From the NCBI RefSeq assembly GCF_026213295.1, contig NC_079415.1, positions 33,685,313 to 33,749,312 on the forward strand: a DNA stretch of 64,000 nt, given 5' to 3'. A program made the position numbers and the translations under genes. The notes under the pieces were generated by a model, which worked only from the letters and a program-made list of their open reading frames with translations, was not told the origin of the DNA and ran no database searches. The stretch is from Gadus chalcogrammus (taxonomy: Eukaryota; Chordata; Actinopteri; Gadiformes; Gadidae). Positions within the stretch are counted from its first letter, which is position 1; the number at the start of each line of letters is the position of its first letter. Positions 1-10,065 of the stretch are shown here, one piece after another.

Positions 1-125
1 TTACTGTGATGGTTTAGAGCAGGATAACAGCTGACTGATATAAAGTTATAACAGCTTATTGTTAGTGTGATGGTTTAGAGCAGGATAACAGCTGACTGAT
101 ATAAAGTTATAACAGCTTATTGTTA
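1..125. repeat. 61-bp tandem repeat, two copies
   Basis: Two nearly identical direct copies with a period of 61 bases. The motif tgatggtttagagcaggata recurs at the same offset in each. No coding capacity is seen. The first copy may be cut by the window edge, so the array may continue upstream. Confidence 0.9.
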
Positions 126-189
126 TGGTGTGTTCCTGCATCCTCGGACGCCAGCCTTTCGAGTTGCATTTCCAGTCTGGGAGCATTTA

Positions 190-223
190 TAGAGCTCGTG
201 AGTCCGCCCCTTCCGGTAGACCC
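190..223 (+). repeat. Short interspersed repeat fragment (copy 1)
   Basis: The stretch from tagagctcgt to ttccggtagaccc recurs with few changes at 3,869-3,902, upstream of the first NLR exon. It looks like a fragment of a dispersed repeat family that I cannot name. Confidence 0.5.
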
Positions 224-400
224 CCATGGGACCTATGAGATCGTAACATATGAATGGGTTTCAACGGAGAGAAAGTAATTATCTTCTGGTCCCAGTCTTT
301 ATATGCCCTGGATTAGACATATGCCGGTTGCCCCCGACCCCGTCCTGCTCCTCACAGCAGGACAAGACTACATGTCTCGTATGTGACGTCACGCTCCCTG

Positions 401-405
401 CGTGT

Positions 406-475
<70 letters not shown>
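401..475. repeat. (TG)n microsatellite
   Basis: Almost pure TG dinucleotide run, interrupted once near its start by TA. The open frames across it on both strands are repeat artefacts. Confidence 0.98.
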
Positions 476-478
<3 letters not shown>

Positions 479-540
479 GGTGTACAGGAGGAGGAGGTTG
501 GTGGCGGGGTCGGGTTCGGTACAATATGTGCGGTCAGTTG

Positions 541-543
<3 letters not shown>

Positions 544-636
<93 letters not shown>

Positions 637-638
637 GA
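544..638. repeat. (GA)n microsatellite
   Basis: Near-perfect GA run of about 95 bases, with one AA interruption near the 3' end, followed by a GGA-rich stretch to about 690. Purine-only DNA of this length can form triplex (H-DNA) structures. Confidence 0.97.
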
Positions 639-792
639 CAGATAGTGTGGAGGTGGAGGAGGAGGAAGTGGAGGAGGAGGTGGTGGTCGATCACAGCAGG
701 GGACTGCCAGGCAGTGTCTGTGGGAACGTGCAACGCCTGACGTCTACTCACCCCAGAGCCGGTTGCCCCCGACCCCGACCTGCTCCTCACAG

Positions 793-1267
793 CAGGACCT
801 TCCCAGGGTCCGACGGGAGCACTGCGACCACCAGAAGGACCTACAGCAGGACCTTCCCAGGGTCCGACGGGAGCACTGCGACCACCAGAAGGACCTACAG
901 CAGGACCTTCCCAGGGTCCGACGGGAGCATTGGGACCACCAGAAGGACCTACAGCTGGACCTTCCCAGGGTCCGACGGGAGCACTGCGACTACCAGAAGG
1001 ACCTACAGCAGGACCTTCCCAGGGTCCGACGGGAGCACTGCGACCACCAGAAGGACCTACAGCAGGACCTTCCCAGGGTCAGACGGGAGCACTGCGACCA
1101 CCAGAAGGACCTACAGCAGGACCTTCCCAGGGTCAGACGGGAGCACTGCGACCACCAGAAGGACCTACAGCAGGACCTTCCCAGGGTCAGACGGGAGCAC
1201 TGCGACCACCAGAAGGACCTACAGCAGGACCTTCCCAGGGTCAGACGGGAGCACTGCGACTACCAGA
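793..1267 (+). repeat. 54-bp coding-length minisatellite, about nine copies
   Basis: About nine head-to-tail units of exactly 54 bases, each starting caggaccttcccagggtc. Differences are point changes only (C/A in ggtcc/ggtca, one gcattggg unit, two gactacc units). Because 54 is a multiple of three and no unit holds a stop, all three forward frames stay open and give 18-residue repeats: one Ser/Thr/Arg-rich, one Arg/His/Asp-rich, one Gly/Pro/Thr-rich. I see no convincing start, splice site or homologous domain, so I call it a minisatellite. A low-complexity repeat exon cannot be excluded. A single related unit lies at about 320-365. Confidence 0.9.
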
Positions 1268-2140
1268 AGCCACCTCTATCGTTGAGGAGTGAGAGAAAGT
1301 GTCGTACCAGACAGCGCCGTAGTCACTGCTCGTGATGAACCTGGGAACCAGACGAGCTCACGTTTACTTTGCTCTGCGGATACGGTCCCGTACAAACAAT
1401 GTTCGCCGGGGCGAAACCGACGGACCAATCACAACCGTTGAACCGTCATGTGGCGGGATGAACACGGTGATGTGGGGCGCAGGGTGCAGGCGCGCCGTCG
1501 AGGCGTTTCAACGACAACAGAGATGGCCGCCCGTGCTGTTCAGCGGTCTGTTGACAGGCTGGTCTGGCGAGGCCAGGCTCGCCTGTTATAGGCTGAACTC
1601 TCGTTTTTGGAATGTGCCTTTTTAACATTGTTTGTTACATCACACATCCCCAGGTGAATAGATGCATGGTTGAATTATTTAGAAGGTGTATCTCGTTGAG
1701 TTGTGGGGCTAATGCCGTGGCCCCGTGGTATTAGCATTAGCGCGCTAATGCCCACAGCTACCAGTTACGTACGGGGGGGGTCACTGAAGCCACGGTCCAA
1801 CCAGTGGTATCACTGCTCTTCTCTGACCCCGGGAAGGTTCACACTAACAGCAGAGGAATGCAAAATCCATGTTCCTGGATTCACTTTTGGTCACTTTGAG
1901 TCGATGCATCTGCAAAATAACGAAACAGTAACAAGTTAAAGGAAAAAACGGTAAAAATATGAATTATTATGTAATTCAAATTTCCTCCATAAACAACACA
2001 GCAGCTTGACGTGACACAAAAAAAGTTCCCCAAGACACATCTCCATGGCCCCGCCCCCTGACTCTGGAGCCCCGCCCCCTCCTGCAGGCTCCTCCCACTC
2101 CTGCTGATGTAGGGGGAGGTGCTGGTGTAGACGCCGCCGG
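1268..2140. other. Intergenic, no gene seen
   Basis: No recognisable gene. It contains a perfect 16-bp palindrome (cattagcgcgctaatg, 1,735-1,750) and a GC-rich stretch at 2,040-2,110. The short frames at 1,332-1,625 and 1,703-1,939 have no recognisable domain and I treat them as chance. Confidence 0.6.
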
Positions 2141-2149
2141 TCGCTTATG

Positions 2150-2212
2150 GCGTGTGTGTGTGTGTGTGTGTATGTTTGTGTCTGTGTGCGTGCGTGTGCG
2201 TGTGTGTGGTCT
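2150..2212. repeat. (TG)n microsatellite, degenerate
   Basis: TG run with TA, CT and GC interruptions. Confidence 0.9.
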
Positions 2213-2300
2213 GTGCGTAGGAGTGTGTGGTTCTTTGTCATGTTATAATTCTTTGTGTTTATTTATAACCTTATGTCAAAACACCTGTGACTGAATTCCC

Positions 2301-2337
2301 TGTAGATCGCTCTGGATAGAAGCGTCTGCTAAATGAC
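2301..2337 (+). repeat. Fragment of a widespread teleost interspersed repeat
   Basis: Reads gatcgctctggatagaagcg followed by tctgctaaatgac. This is the reverse complement of the core carried by the longer copies at 6,796-7,012 and 22,183-22,393. This core (TTAGCAGACGCTTTTATCC) is seen very widely in fish genomes. Confidence 0.75.
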
Positions 2338-2770
2338 TAAATATATCGTCACCATGTTGAGCGGAACACAATCTAACAAGCAGTCGTCGAAGACCCTCTG
2401 CCAATCATGGCGTGTAAAAAAATACCTTCCGTGAGATGGATTTGAAGAAGTGGCTAATAACTATACAGTATATCTTCACCGTACACCGAATCTGAGCCTT
2501 CACTCATGGCGCATATGAACTCCTGCATATTGCTGTGTTACTGGCGCCCCCTGCTGGGGACGCCTGTGAGTTACAACATCAACCCAGCAGCTCTGGTGGT
2601 TCTGCAGCGTCCGTCCGCAATGCTGTGAGCCCTCGACGAGGTATCTAAAAGTGTCATTTTGAATGCAGATCATTTAATGAAGACCTTAGCATGCTAATTC
2701 ATGTTGGCCTTCACACCATCCAGAGCACGTTGAGTTCAGTTATAATAGAACATATGGTTTTAGGGGTTTT

Positions 2771-2965
2771 ACACTCAGTACATACACACAGTACACACTC
2801 AGTACACACAGTACACAGACACACAGTACACACTCAGTTCAGACACAGTACACACAGTACACAAACAGTTCACACAGTACATACATAGTTCACGCACACA
2901 CAATACTCACAGACAGTACACACACAGTACACAGTCAGTACACACACATTACACACACACACATC
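2771..2965. repeat. Degenerate ACACAGTAC-type tandem repeat
   Basis: Irregular units built from acacagtacacac and cacagttcac, an interrupted CA microsatellite that has taken up a CAGTA motif. Confidence 0.85.
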
Positions 2966-3134
2966 CCGTGTACTAATTCTCATACTGAGCCAGTATCCTG
3001 TGTACTTATACTCACACTGACCCAGTATCCTGTGTACTTATGCTAATACTGAGCCAGTATCCTGTGTACTCATGCCCATACTGAGCCAGTATCCTGTGTA
3101 CTTATACTCATACTGAGCCAGTATCCTGTGTAGC
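2965..3134. repeat. 32-bp minisatellite, five copies
   Basis: Five units at an exact 32-base spacing: the motif cctgtgtactt begins near 2,965, 2,997, 3,029, 3,061 and 3,093, with a trailing partial at 3,125. Units carry the motif tactgagccagtat. Confidence 0.93.
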
Positions 3135-3176
3135 TTACTTAATCTCTCTTTTGCTCTCCTTTTGACTCTTGAGCTG

Positions 3177-3312
<136 letters not shown>

Positions 3313-3557
3313 TTTCGTTTTCCCCGAAAACACGTGACATTCACTGAGAGGCGCGGCTCCTTGACTTCCTCATCTTACGGTCCGTCGCAGCGAGCAGCCC
3401 TTCCTCCGCTTTTAAAACCTTTCACCTGATTAACTCGTTTTATAAACACTTTAACGTCCATTTGTCCCCTTACATTTACACTTTTACAGCTTTATACCGT
3501 ATGGACGCATTTTAATCCCGGAGTAGATAAGGTAAGGTAGGTCGACAGTTGACTAGC

Positions 3558-3710
3558 GTTTATATTGTCTTAAGGTTACTGGTATATAATAATGATCAAC
3601 CAGTTTACTACCGTTTATATTGTCTTTAGGTTACTGGTATAATAATGAACAACCAGTTTACTACCGGTTATATTGTCTGTAGGTTACTGGTATATAATAA
3701 TGAGTTTACT
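3558..3710. repeat. ~55-bp tandem repeat, three copies
   Basis: Three AT-rich copies starting at about 3,558, 3,613 and 3,666, each with the motif aggttactggtat and a downstream ataatga. It lies about 300 bases upstream of the first NLR exon. No promoter motif can be assigned. Confidence 0.88.
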
Positions 3711-4023
3711 GTAGAGAATACAACGTTAGTTCATGTTTTACTTCATTTCTGACCCGTTCGTTTGTCTTGATGCTACTCCCATTAAAAGAAGGACTGTCAG
3801 AAGTCCTTTGAATGTGCTGATATTTAAGTTAAATATGTGTGCGTAGTGACTGGGGATTTACAGTTTAATAGAGCTCGTAAGTAAGCCACTTCCGGTAGAC
3901 CCTATCGTGGGGTTCATATTTATGATCCATGACGTGACGTCCATAATGCTTTAGTGTGACGCAGTCACAATGATCTTCTCAGTTCAGAAGGAGTTGTGTT
4001 TGTGTCCAGGTCTCCAGTCTTCT

Positions 4024-4112
4024 ATGGATGAGGAGAGAGAGGATGGGGATGGGGGTCCTACCTCGAAGACCACTCTGTCTGGGGAAAATGGCCGCCGGAG
4101 CAAAGCTAAGAG
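4024..4112 (+). CDS. NLR gene A, exon 1 (start codon and acidic N-terminal leader)
   Basis: The ATG at 4,024 opens 29 codons plus 2 nt, running MDEEREDGDGG then PTSKTTLSGENGRR and Lys-rich residues. This is the typical leader of fish NLRC3-like/FISNA NLR proteins. It ends at donor AG|GTAAG (GT at 4,113), phase 2, which matches the 1-nt start of the cassette exons downstream. A paralogous exon sits at 45,733-45,812. The leader-Ser/Lys pattern is a family hallmark and no catalytic role is known. The next exon of this gene would be at 12.67 kb, beyond an 8.4-kb insertion. Whether this exon is still used is unknown. Confidence 0.8.
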
Positions 4113-4237
4113 GTAAGAAGAGGATCTCTGTCTGTGAGTGTTGTCAGTGGTTATTAATGATCCCCACTATAGGGGTTTTCGAGGGGACTTCTGTTTCCGG
4201 TATTGGTTGCGAGGGTGGGGGCCACAACCCCCCTTCC

Positions 4238-4241
<4 letters not shown>

Positions 4242-4279
<38 letters not shown>
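4242..4279. repeat. (TG)n microsatellite
   Basis: Pure TG run directly inside the left inverted-repeat arm of the 8.4-kb insertion. The mirror arm at 12.4 kb is likewise flanked by a CA run. Confidence 0.95.
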
Positions 4280-4280
<1 letters not shown>

Positions 4281-4392
4281 CTCAGTGTGTCTGGGAGGCA
4301 GGTGTGGCTTCCTAAGGTGGGGTGCAGCGAGCGGTCATGTTGGGGGCATGTGGGGGGCAAACGTATATGGGTGCAGGGTGACCGTAGTCATG

Positions 4393-4395
<3 letters not shown>

Positions 4396-4487
<92 letters not shown>
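4396..4487. repeat. (TG)n microsatellite, split by a hAT insertion
   Basis: TG run that ends abruptly at the CAGTGG terminus of the element at 4,488-5,619 and resumes as TG immediately after it (5,620). The element therefore landed inside the microsatellite. Confidence 0.92.
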
Positions 4488-4491
<4 letters not shown>

Positions 4492-5619
4492 GGTGTAGTC
4501 TACGTGATACGCAGGTATACGCCGTATACCCACTAGGAACGCACCAGGATTTGCGTATACCCACTTAAAAATGTGCACGGATACGTATCAATCGTCTTGT
4601 GACAGATCTTTCACTTCTGTGTTTATTTTTCGGAAATATCGGTTGGGTATAACTGCAATAAAATACTTTAAGCAGGGGAAGTTATCTCCTACATTCACCA
4701 TTCATAAAATTCCCGCTGCGCGCTCGCGCTCTGCCCTGTCTCTGTTACGAAGCGCGAAGCAGCCCCTGCATCTCTGCACGTTAGTTGGCGGGCCAAGCCC
4801 CTCCTTCTCGCGTGTGTGTGCGTGTGTGTGCGTGCGTGGGCGTGCGTGTGTGTGTGTGTGTGTGTGTCCAGTCCTCCCGTATGAATGTGTAAACCACATA
4901 ATAAGTAGTCAACAGAAGACAATGTTTTAATCCCACTTTATATCTCCTTGTTACTTTTAGATGAGAACCCCTGGCCAGCCTTTCAGACTGGGTGTCAGGC
5001 TAGGGAATTTAAAAACAGGCATCCTTGGTTAGAGTGGAGGGGAAAAAAGTTATAGGTAAATGTCAGCCAACATACAGTTGGTATACACAATTGAAATTCA
5101 TAATGTTAATCACTATGCAAATGAGAGTATAGCTAATTCATGGTCATTTTTAAGGTGCAGTAATTTCACACTTTTACACAATTCAATTACTGAATGGTAT
5201 GTTAGATAACAACAGTAAGAGCTCAAATTAGAGCAATTGAAAGAGTGAAACATTAGTCTCCTGTCATCTCCTTCTCATGCACTGGTTAGCCATGGATTTA
5301 AACAGTTCATTCAATTATTTTGAGTAGATTTTGTCCTTGTTTAGCATGTGGTATTGCTACTATAGATATACAAAGGACAACTTGTAATTTTTGTGTTCTA
5401 TTTTTCATACTGTTATTAAAACTGGTTCTTTCCATGATATTTGATAATCGTTATACTCTTAAATCAGCGGGTTGTAGACCCCTGCGTTGGTGAGTGTGGT
5501 GCGACACCCCATAAAGCGCCACACACGTACACGTACACGTACCGGTCGGACGGGTTTGTACGAGGCTGGGAGGGAATCATCACAGTATACCCACTACAAT
5601 AAAATAGACTACACCACTG
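4488..5619. mobile_element. Non-autonomous hAT-like DNA transposon (1,132 bp)
   Basis: The ends are perfect 15-bp inverted repeats: cagtggtgtagtcta at 4,488 and tagactacaccactg ending at 5,619. A second inner inverted motif, gtatacccact, lies near each end. CAGTG...CACTG termini are typical of hAT elements. The flanking tgtgtgtg on both sides is compatible with an 8-bp target duplication but cannot prove it inside a TG repeat. A TG run at 4,809-4,868 lies inside. No long ORF is present, so it would depend on a transposase supplied elsewhere. Confidence 0.85.
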
Positions 5620-5669
5620 TGTGTGTGTGTGTGTGTGTCTGTGTGTGTGTCTGTGTGTGTGTGTGTGTG
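5620..5669. repeat. (TG)n microsatellite, right half
   Basis: Continuation of the TG tract interrupted by the hAT-like element, with two TCTG interruptions. Confidence 0.93.
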
Positions 5670-5698
5670 AGAGGGGCATGTGGGGGTCAAGTGTATAA

Positions 5699-5772
5699 GG
5701 CTTGCACTATGTAAACTCCATTTAAGTTCCCTGTTCTTCAGTGTGTTGTAACACTACATTACCCATGATTCA
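5699..5772 (+). repeat. Inverted-repeat arm (left)
   Basis: About 74 bases that match, in reverse complement, 7,722-7,795. Both carry ttaagttccctgttcttcag and acattacccatgattca or their complements. The arms enclose about 1.95 kb. They may be termini of a further non-autonomous element, or two copies of one repeat in opposite orientation. Confidence 0.8.
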
Positions 5773-6354
5773 TGGGAGATCCATCGAAAGTGCTTATGCA
5801 AATAATGGTGCGGGAACAAAAACCCGTAGCTTGTGTTACTTGCAGAGCGGCAGCAAATAGCCCTTGCACAGCTGAAAGCGAGAGATTCTTATTTGATAGC
5901 GTTTAGCCCCATTCACCCTCGTGTGTTTTACACGGTCTGCCCCGGTGCTCAAACAACGGTACTGCAATCTTATTCCCGTTGCATAACATTCAACAGCTGT
6001 TATTTTAGTTTTAATTTGAGCATTTTCCCGAAAGCCTAAATGTTCAGGAAATGTACATTCTAATTCAAAGAATAGAAATTAATTCGTAATGACAGTGACA
6101 ATTATTTTAATACATGTTGGATTATTAAAGGTCTTGCCGCCAGCCTCAATTCTCAAGCAAAAATATAAATTATAATAAATATTATTTTTGCAGGCACAGT
6201 TAATAAAAATAATAATAAATGCTTTATTTTTGAATAGGGACAGTGCACATTAATGAACATTGATGTTTAAACATCTTTGTAAACATGCCGGATTATAGCA
6301 GAGCTGCTAATTGCATCCGTAGTCCCTAATAAAATAAATATAAAAAGTACAAAC

Positions 6355-6470
6355 AGAAGAGACAGCAAATAAATAGATAAAATACAAATAGAAGAGACAG
6401 CAAATAAATATATAAAATACAAATAGAAGAGACAGCAAACAAATAGATAAAATGCAAAGTAGAGGAGACA
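6355..6470. repeat. 35-bp AT-rich tandem repeat, three to four copies
   Basis: The motif agaagagacagcaaa recurs at 6,355, 6,390 and 6,425, with a diverged copy at 6,461. The upstream 5,800-6,350 stretch is AT-rich with no recognisable gene. Confidence 0.88.
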
Positions 6471-6795
6471 ACACACACAAAGCACAATACATTACACGAT
6501 TATAAAGATACCAGATGCACACAGGATATGACAATGCACTAAAAAGTAATGTTCAATTAGTGTCCAGTCCAGGTAGTGGTCACACTTCTGATTGGATTTG
6601 AGCCATTGTTTTAGTTGTTCTTATCACTATCAGAAGCAATATACCAAAAGAAGAAGTATCCCAATATCTTCCTGTGGATGATCGTCTATATTAACAACAG
6701 TTTGATCAGACTAGGGAGCCCTCCAAAAAGAAATGGCTTTTAGGTCAACATTTATGCAGATGAATTCATGATGCACAAGTTAGAAAATATATTCA

Positions 6796-7012
6796 TTTAC
6801 ATTTACATTTAGGGCATTTAGCAGACGCTTTTATCCAAAGCGACTTACATCAGTTAATACACACATTGACACACCGACGGCAGAGTCAACCATGCAAGGC
6901 GACAGCCAGCTCGTCAGGAGCAGTTAGGGTTAAGTGTCTTGCTCAGGGACACATCAACACTCAGCTAGGAGGAGCCGGGGATCGAACTAGCAACCTTTCG
7001 GTTACAGGTTAC
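6796..7012 (-). mobile_element. tRNA-related SINE-like teleost repeat (copy 1, truncated)
   Basis: Carries the core gcatttagcagacgctttta followed by tccaaagcgacttacatc, and, about 160 bases later, ggggatcgaactagcaacct. The reverse complement of the latter is a tRNA-type B box (GTTCGATCC). Compared with the copy at 22,183-22,393 it lacks the A-box end, so the tRNA-like head is incomplete here. Confidence 0.7.
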
Positions 7013-7490
7013 AAACTTATTCCACACACTTCAGATTAAATTAACTCCTTTTGATGACTCCACTTGAGGCGCAAAACAATCCTATTTTTACAATCTAAAG
7101 TAAATAATTTAAACCTGAATCCAAATCCTTTCTCTGATCAAAGACCTTTGGCCGTGAACAAACATGGATCATCATAACCAAGTCCGCCATCCATTAATCG
7201 ATAATTTCCAAACGGCGAAACAATGCTAAGGTGCTCGGACGCAATCGTTGTTGAGAAGCCGAATAACGATGGCAACAATGACAACGACAACTACCTCGTC
7301 ATGGACACCCTTTAAACCCTCTCCCTCCCTCCACCCTGACCCGGCAGAAACACACGCATCAATCAAGCCTCAGGCAGGTGTTTGTCCTCCATTGTTGTTT
7401 GAGCTCAGCTGGTGAAAGACACGCTTTGCTGTTATTTACAAGGGCGTCCTAATCAGGTGGGCCCATTAAGGGCTTTAGTGTATGCCCTGT
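7013..7490. other. Intergenic, no gene seen
   Basis: Mixed-composition sequence without coding signal or recognisable repeat. The frame crossing 7,412-7,735 is opened by the CA repeat and is not considered a gene. Confidence 0.6.

Positions 7491-7492
<2 letters not shown>

Positions 7493-7571
<79 letters not shown>
7493..7571. repeat. (CA)n microsatellite
   Basis: Pure CA run of about 78 bases, followed by a short ctgtcctcaca direct repeat. Confidence 0.97.
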
Positions 7572-7573
<2 letters not shown>

Positions 7574-7721
7574 TCCTCACACTGTCCTCACACTGTGGGC
7601 ATGCGTCTTGGCCTGAAGGTCTGTCTTACCGGTGTATGTAAATGTAACAGCACACGACATGTCTGTGCCTCAGTGCAGCCAGACGGCTGCACTGAGGCAC
7701 ATGGGGAGGGCCCTGTGATAT

Positions 7722-7795
7722 TGAATCATGGGTAATGTAGTGTAACAACACACTGAAGAACAGGGAACTTAAATGGGGTTCACAATGGCTTGCAC
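7722..7795 (-). repeat. Inverted-repeat arm (right)
   Basis: Reverse-complement partner of 5,699-5,772, with a few substitutions (for example ccccatttaag against ctccatttaag). Confidence 0.8.
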
Positions 7796-7962
7796 TTTGT
7801 CCTGGTTACCGTTCCTGGGTTAGATTAAACTGATCAAAGCTGCAAACTTGTCGCTTTTCGGCGACAATCGCCGTTTTCTTGGTCAATTTGGTCATTCACG
7901 TGAATCGTGTAGAACCGGAGGGTTTTGTTTTTGGGGGGGGTCCAGAATTGCGAACAATTATT

Positions 7963-8070
7963 GGATCATTCTTATAATTGACATTTCTCTGGGCCAATCG
8001 GAATCTCAGCACTTGCTTCAGGATCTTTCTTATAATTGAAATTTCTCTGGGCCAATCGGAATCTTGAAGC
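7963..8070. repeat. 58-bp direct duplication
   Basis: Two copies starting at 7,963 and 8,021, each with ttctctgggccaatcggaat. A run of gcgcatgcgcatgcatgcgg (8,120-8,139), alternating purine and pyrimidine, follows. Such DNA can adopt a Z-form. Confidence 0.85.
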
Positions 8071-8382
8071 ACACAGCGCCAACTGAGCTCGCCATTGGAT
8101 GAGACGGTCGCCTGGCTACCGCGCATGCGCATGCATGCGGCCAAACAACGCAAGAGAGCTTGCGTTGTTGCGTTGAGCACTCGTCCAGAGGGGTGTTCCA
8201 CGAACGGAGGTTTAACAAACACTGAGTTAACGCTGAACTCTAGGTTGATTTACCCTGTGCCGACTAACCCAGGGTTTTCGGTTCCACAGCAGCGGTTATG
8301 CATTAGTTCAATCAACTCGGGGTTGGTTAACACAGGGTCGTGCGCGTCACCGCCAAACCTAAAATGACGTGATGTATGGATC

Positions 8383-8589
8383 ATGGAAACCCTGATCGAA
8401 ATGGCGAAACGGGCCGCTTATTTCAATGAAATGGAACTTCAGGTTCTCCTGGAGAGCTATGACGAGGAGAAGGACATTATCACAAGAAAAGGGAACGCTA
8501 AAGCCTCTGCAACCCGGAGAACCAAAGCCTGGCAGCGGATCGCTGACCGCGTAAATGCGTTAGTTACACGTCAAAAGCATGATCCTTAA
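8383..8589 (+). pseudogene. Myb/SANT-like DNA-binding protein fragment of a Harbinger transposon
   Basis: 68 codons from ATG. After a short leader (METLIEMAKRAAYF) comes NEMELQVLLESYDEEKDIIT, a Lys/Arg-rich stretch and a KAWQRIADRVNA segment. This is the start, middle and Trp-containing helix of the Myb/SANT-like DNA-binding domain found in Harbinger accessory proteins and NAIF1-like genes. In the family it binds transposon ends and helps bring the transposase to the nucleus. The reading frame stops soon after the domain. A probable continuation lies at 8,836-8,968 (motif MEGVPGGTY), so this is a remnant or an exon of a split gene. Confidence 0.7.
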
Positions 8590-8835
8590 TATTTGAGACA
8601 TGAATATATAAATATCCCAGTTAAGCATTCTTAAATATCCTTTCTTCTAACCCCTTTCTTCTAAAAAAATATGTACTCCGATGGCTTCCAAGCAGTCAGC
8701 GGATCAAGTATAAAAATTAAGTATAAAAAACATACAAACTGGTAAGCTTTTCCCACCATCGTATTGGTATAAATTTAGATTAGCCATTTTTTTAAGCCAA
8801 TCGTGAAAAGGCCGACAGTCGGCAGACTGGATCTG

Positions 8836-8968
8836 GCCCTCAAATTGTCTTGATCCCGGTGGAGGAGCTGTTACTGAACATAAATTCAGGGTGCCCTGGC
8901 ATGGAGGGGGTACCTGGAGGTACCTACCTCCTCAGAGAGTCAGGGGCCATACCCCACTGGTTGAATGT
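8836..8968 (+). pseudogene. Probable second coding segment of the Harbinger Myb-like gene
   Basis: An open stretch reads PQIVLIPVEELLLNINSGCP followed by MEGVPGGTYLL. Glu-Leu-rich text followed by EG(I/V)PGG is common downstream of the Myb-like domain in these transposon proteins. No start codon is present. It would have to be spliced or is decayed. Confidence 0.4.
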
Positions 8969-9379
8969 AGGTTTTTGTGTTTTCTTGTATTATAGATTTT
9001 TTTTGCCTTCGAAGTAACACATGCAAACCATGTGCTTGCTACAGCGCATAATATTCCAAATGTTTCTTTTTTTTGGTAACTGGGTAGAAAACCTAAAAGT
9101 GACAATTCATCAACTTCACAGAATAATAATTATTTTTTGTCTCTCCAATAATAAGAGGCAAAAAATAATAATTGTGACAGTTGTAAATAAAATATTTTTT
9201 TTAAGACTCTAGGATGTTTTGACATTGATTTTTGATAAAGTTTGCTGAGTTTTGTTAAGTCACGCCTAGACTAGTGTCATTTGTATATTACAATAAAAAA
9301 AAAATCCCCCCGAGACACTGTCACCTTTTTTCCTCTGAGGAGTTTGCAGGTCTGACTGATGTATCCAGCACTTGTCTGG

Positions 9380-9613
9380 CCGTAGTGTGTCGGGGATCGT
9401 GGCTTTAAAGTCCACTAGCAGATAGCCATACGGCGTACTAGTAGCATCGGTAAAGGGCTCTAGAAAATACTTTGTCCTACACGGGAACATCTGCCTGGCT
9501 ATTAACAAAATCTGATATTTGTCACGTGGGTTCTTAAACAAAACCATGTGATTAGTGTTTAAAATTATTGTTCTGCTGGTTTTACCCTGCATAAATAAAT
9601 TCTCTACCAGATA
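9380..9613 (-). pseudogene. Fragment of a Polinton/Maverick packaging ATPase (A32-like, FtsK/HerA type)
   Basis: About 78 codons on the minus strand hold a C-terminal segment of the family: a YLVENLFMQGK start, an Asn-rich strand, the FKNPRDK motif, an ARQMFP motif and a TPYGYLLVDFK motif. In intact Polintons (and the related adintoviruses) this ATPase drives DNA into capsids. Walker A and B, which lie further N-terminal, are absent, and the sequence upstream on the minus strand is a simple tandem repeat. It is an orphan relic: no capsid, polymerase or integrase gene was seen nearby. Confidence 0.7.
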
Positions 9614-9700
9614 CATACATCCATATACACATGGATGTCCTCTTCTCTCTCTGGGGGAGAGGAGGGCCCAGCTCTCTGAGTGGCCAATGACGTGCGTAAC

Positions 9701-9841
9701 GACGTAGGTCGCATTGGTCGCGACGTAGGTCGCATTGGTCGCGACGTAGGTCGCATTGGTCGCAACGTAGGTCGCATTGGTCGCTCGTCTGGCTGCCGTT
9801 TTCTCGTCTGGCTGCCGTTTTCTCGTCTGGCTGCCGTTTTG
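9701..9841. repeat. Two adjoining short tandem arrays (21 bp x4, 19 bp x3)
   Basis: Four copies of gacgtaggtcgcattggtcg (period 21, 9,701-9,784), followed directly by three copies of tcgtctggctgccgttttc (period 19, 9,785-9,841). Confidence 0.92.
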
Positions 9842-10065
9842 GTCGCTGGCTGGCTCGGTCACTCAAAGTCTATAGGCGGTCCTTAATCAGTTATTTGCAT
9901 GTTATCAACGGGTTTTTTGCGACAGTTGAAGTACCAGAAGACATGCTCTCTGGCAAAAGCTAACTACAGCTCTTTATTGCAAATATTATTTTTATATTTT
10001 TATATTGAAGTAGGCCTACAGTTTAAAATGAAGAAATCGTTAGTCTATCAGTATCAATAAAATGT

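Larger units (their letters stand above)
8190..8970 (+). mobile_element. Remnant of a Harbinger-type DNA transposon
   Basis: Begins ggggtgttccacgaacggag, continues through a stretch rich in ggttaac/gagttaac motifs, then holds a Myb/SANT-like ORF (8,383-8,589) and a second in-family coding stretch (8,836-8,968). This order is typical of the accessory gene of PIF/Harbinger elements in fish. I see no matching inverted end downstream, so the element is probably truncated. Confidence 0.6.

Noticed and set aside
402..740. Long open frames over the TG and GA microsatellites (CVCVCV, HTHTHT, RERERE, SLSLSL), here and at many other places
   Set aside because: Dinucleotide repeats have no stop codons in several frames. 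No start context, splice sites or domains.
1735..1750. 16-bp palindrome cattagcgcgctaatg as a regulatory site
   Set aside because: Short, single, and without neighbouring gene or known motif; may be chance.
9582..9886. Frames encoding repeated TNATYVA or CDLRRDQ on the minus strand
   Set aside because: Produced by the 21-bp and 19-bp tandem arrays. Only the part below 9,613 matches a real family.
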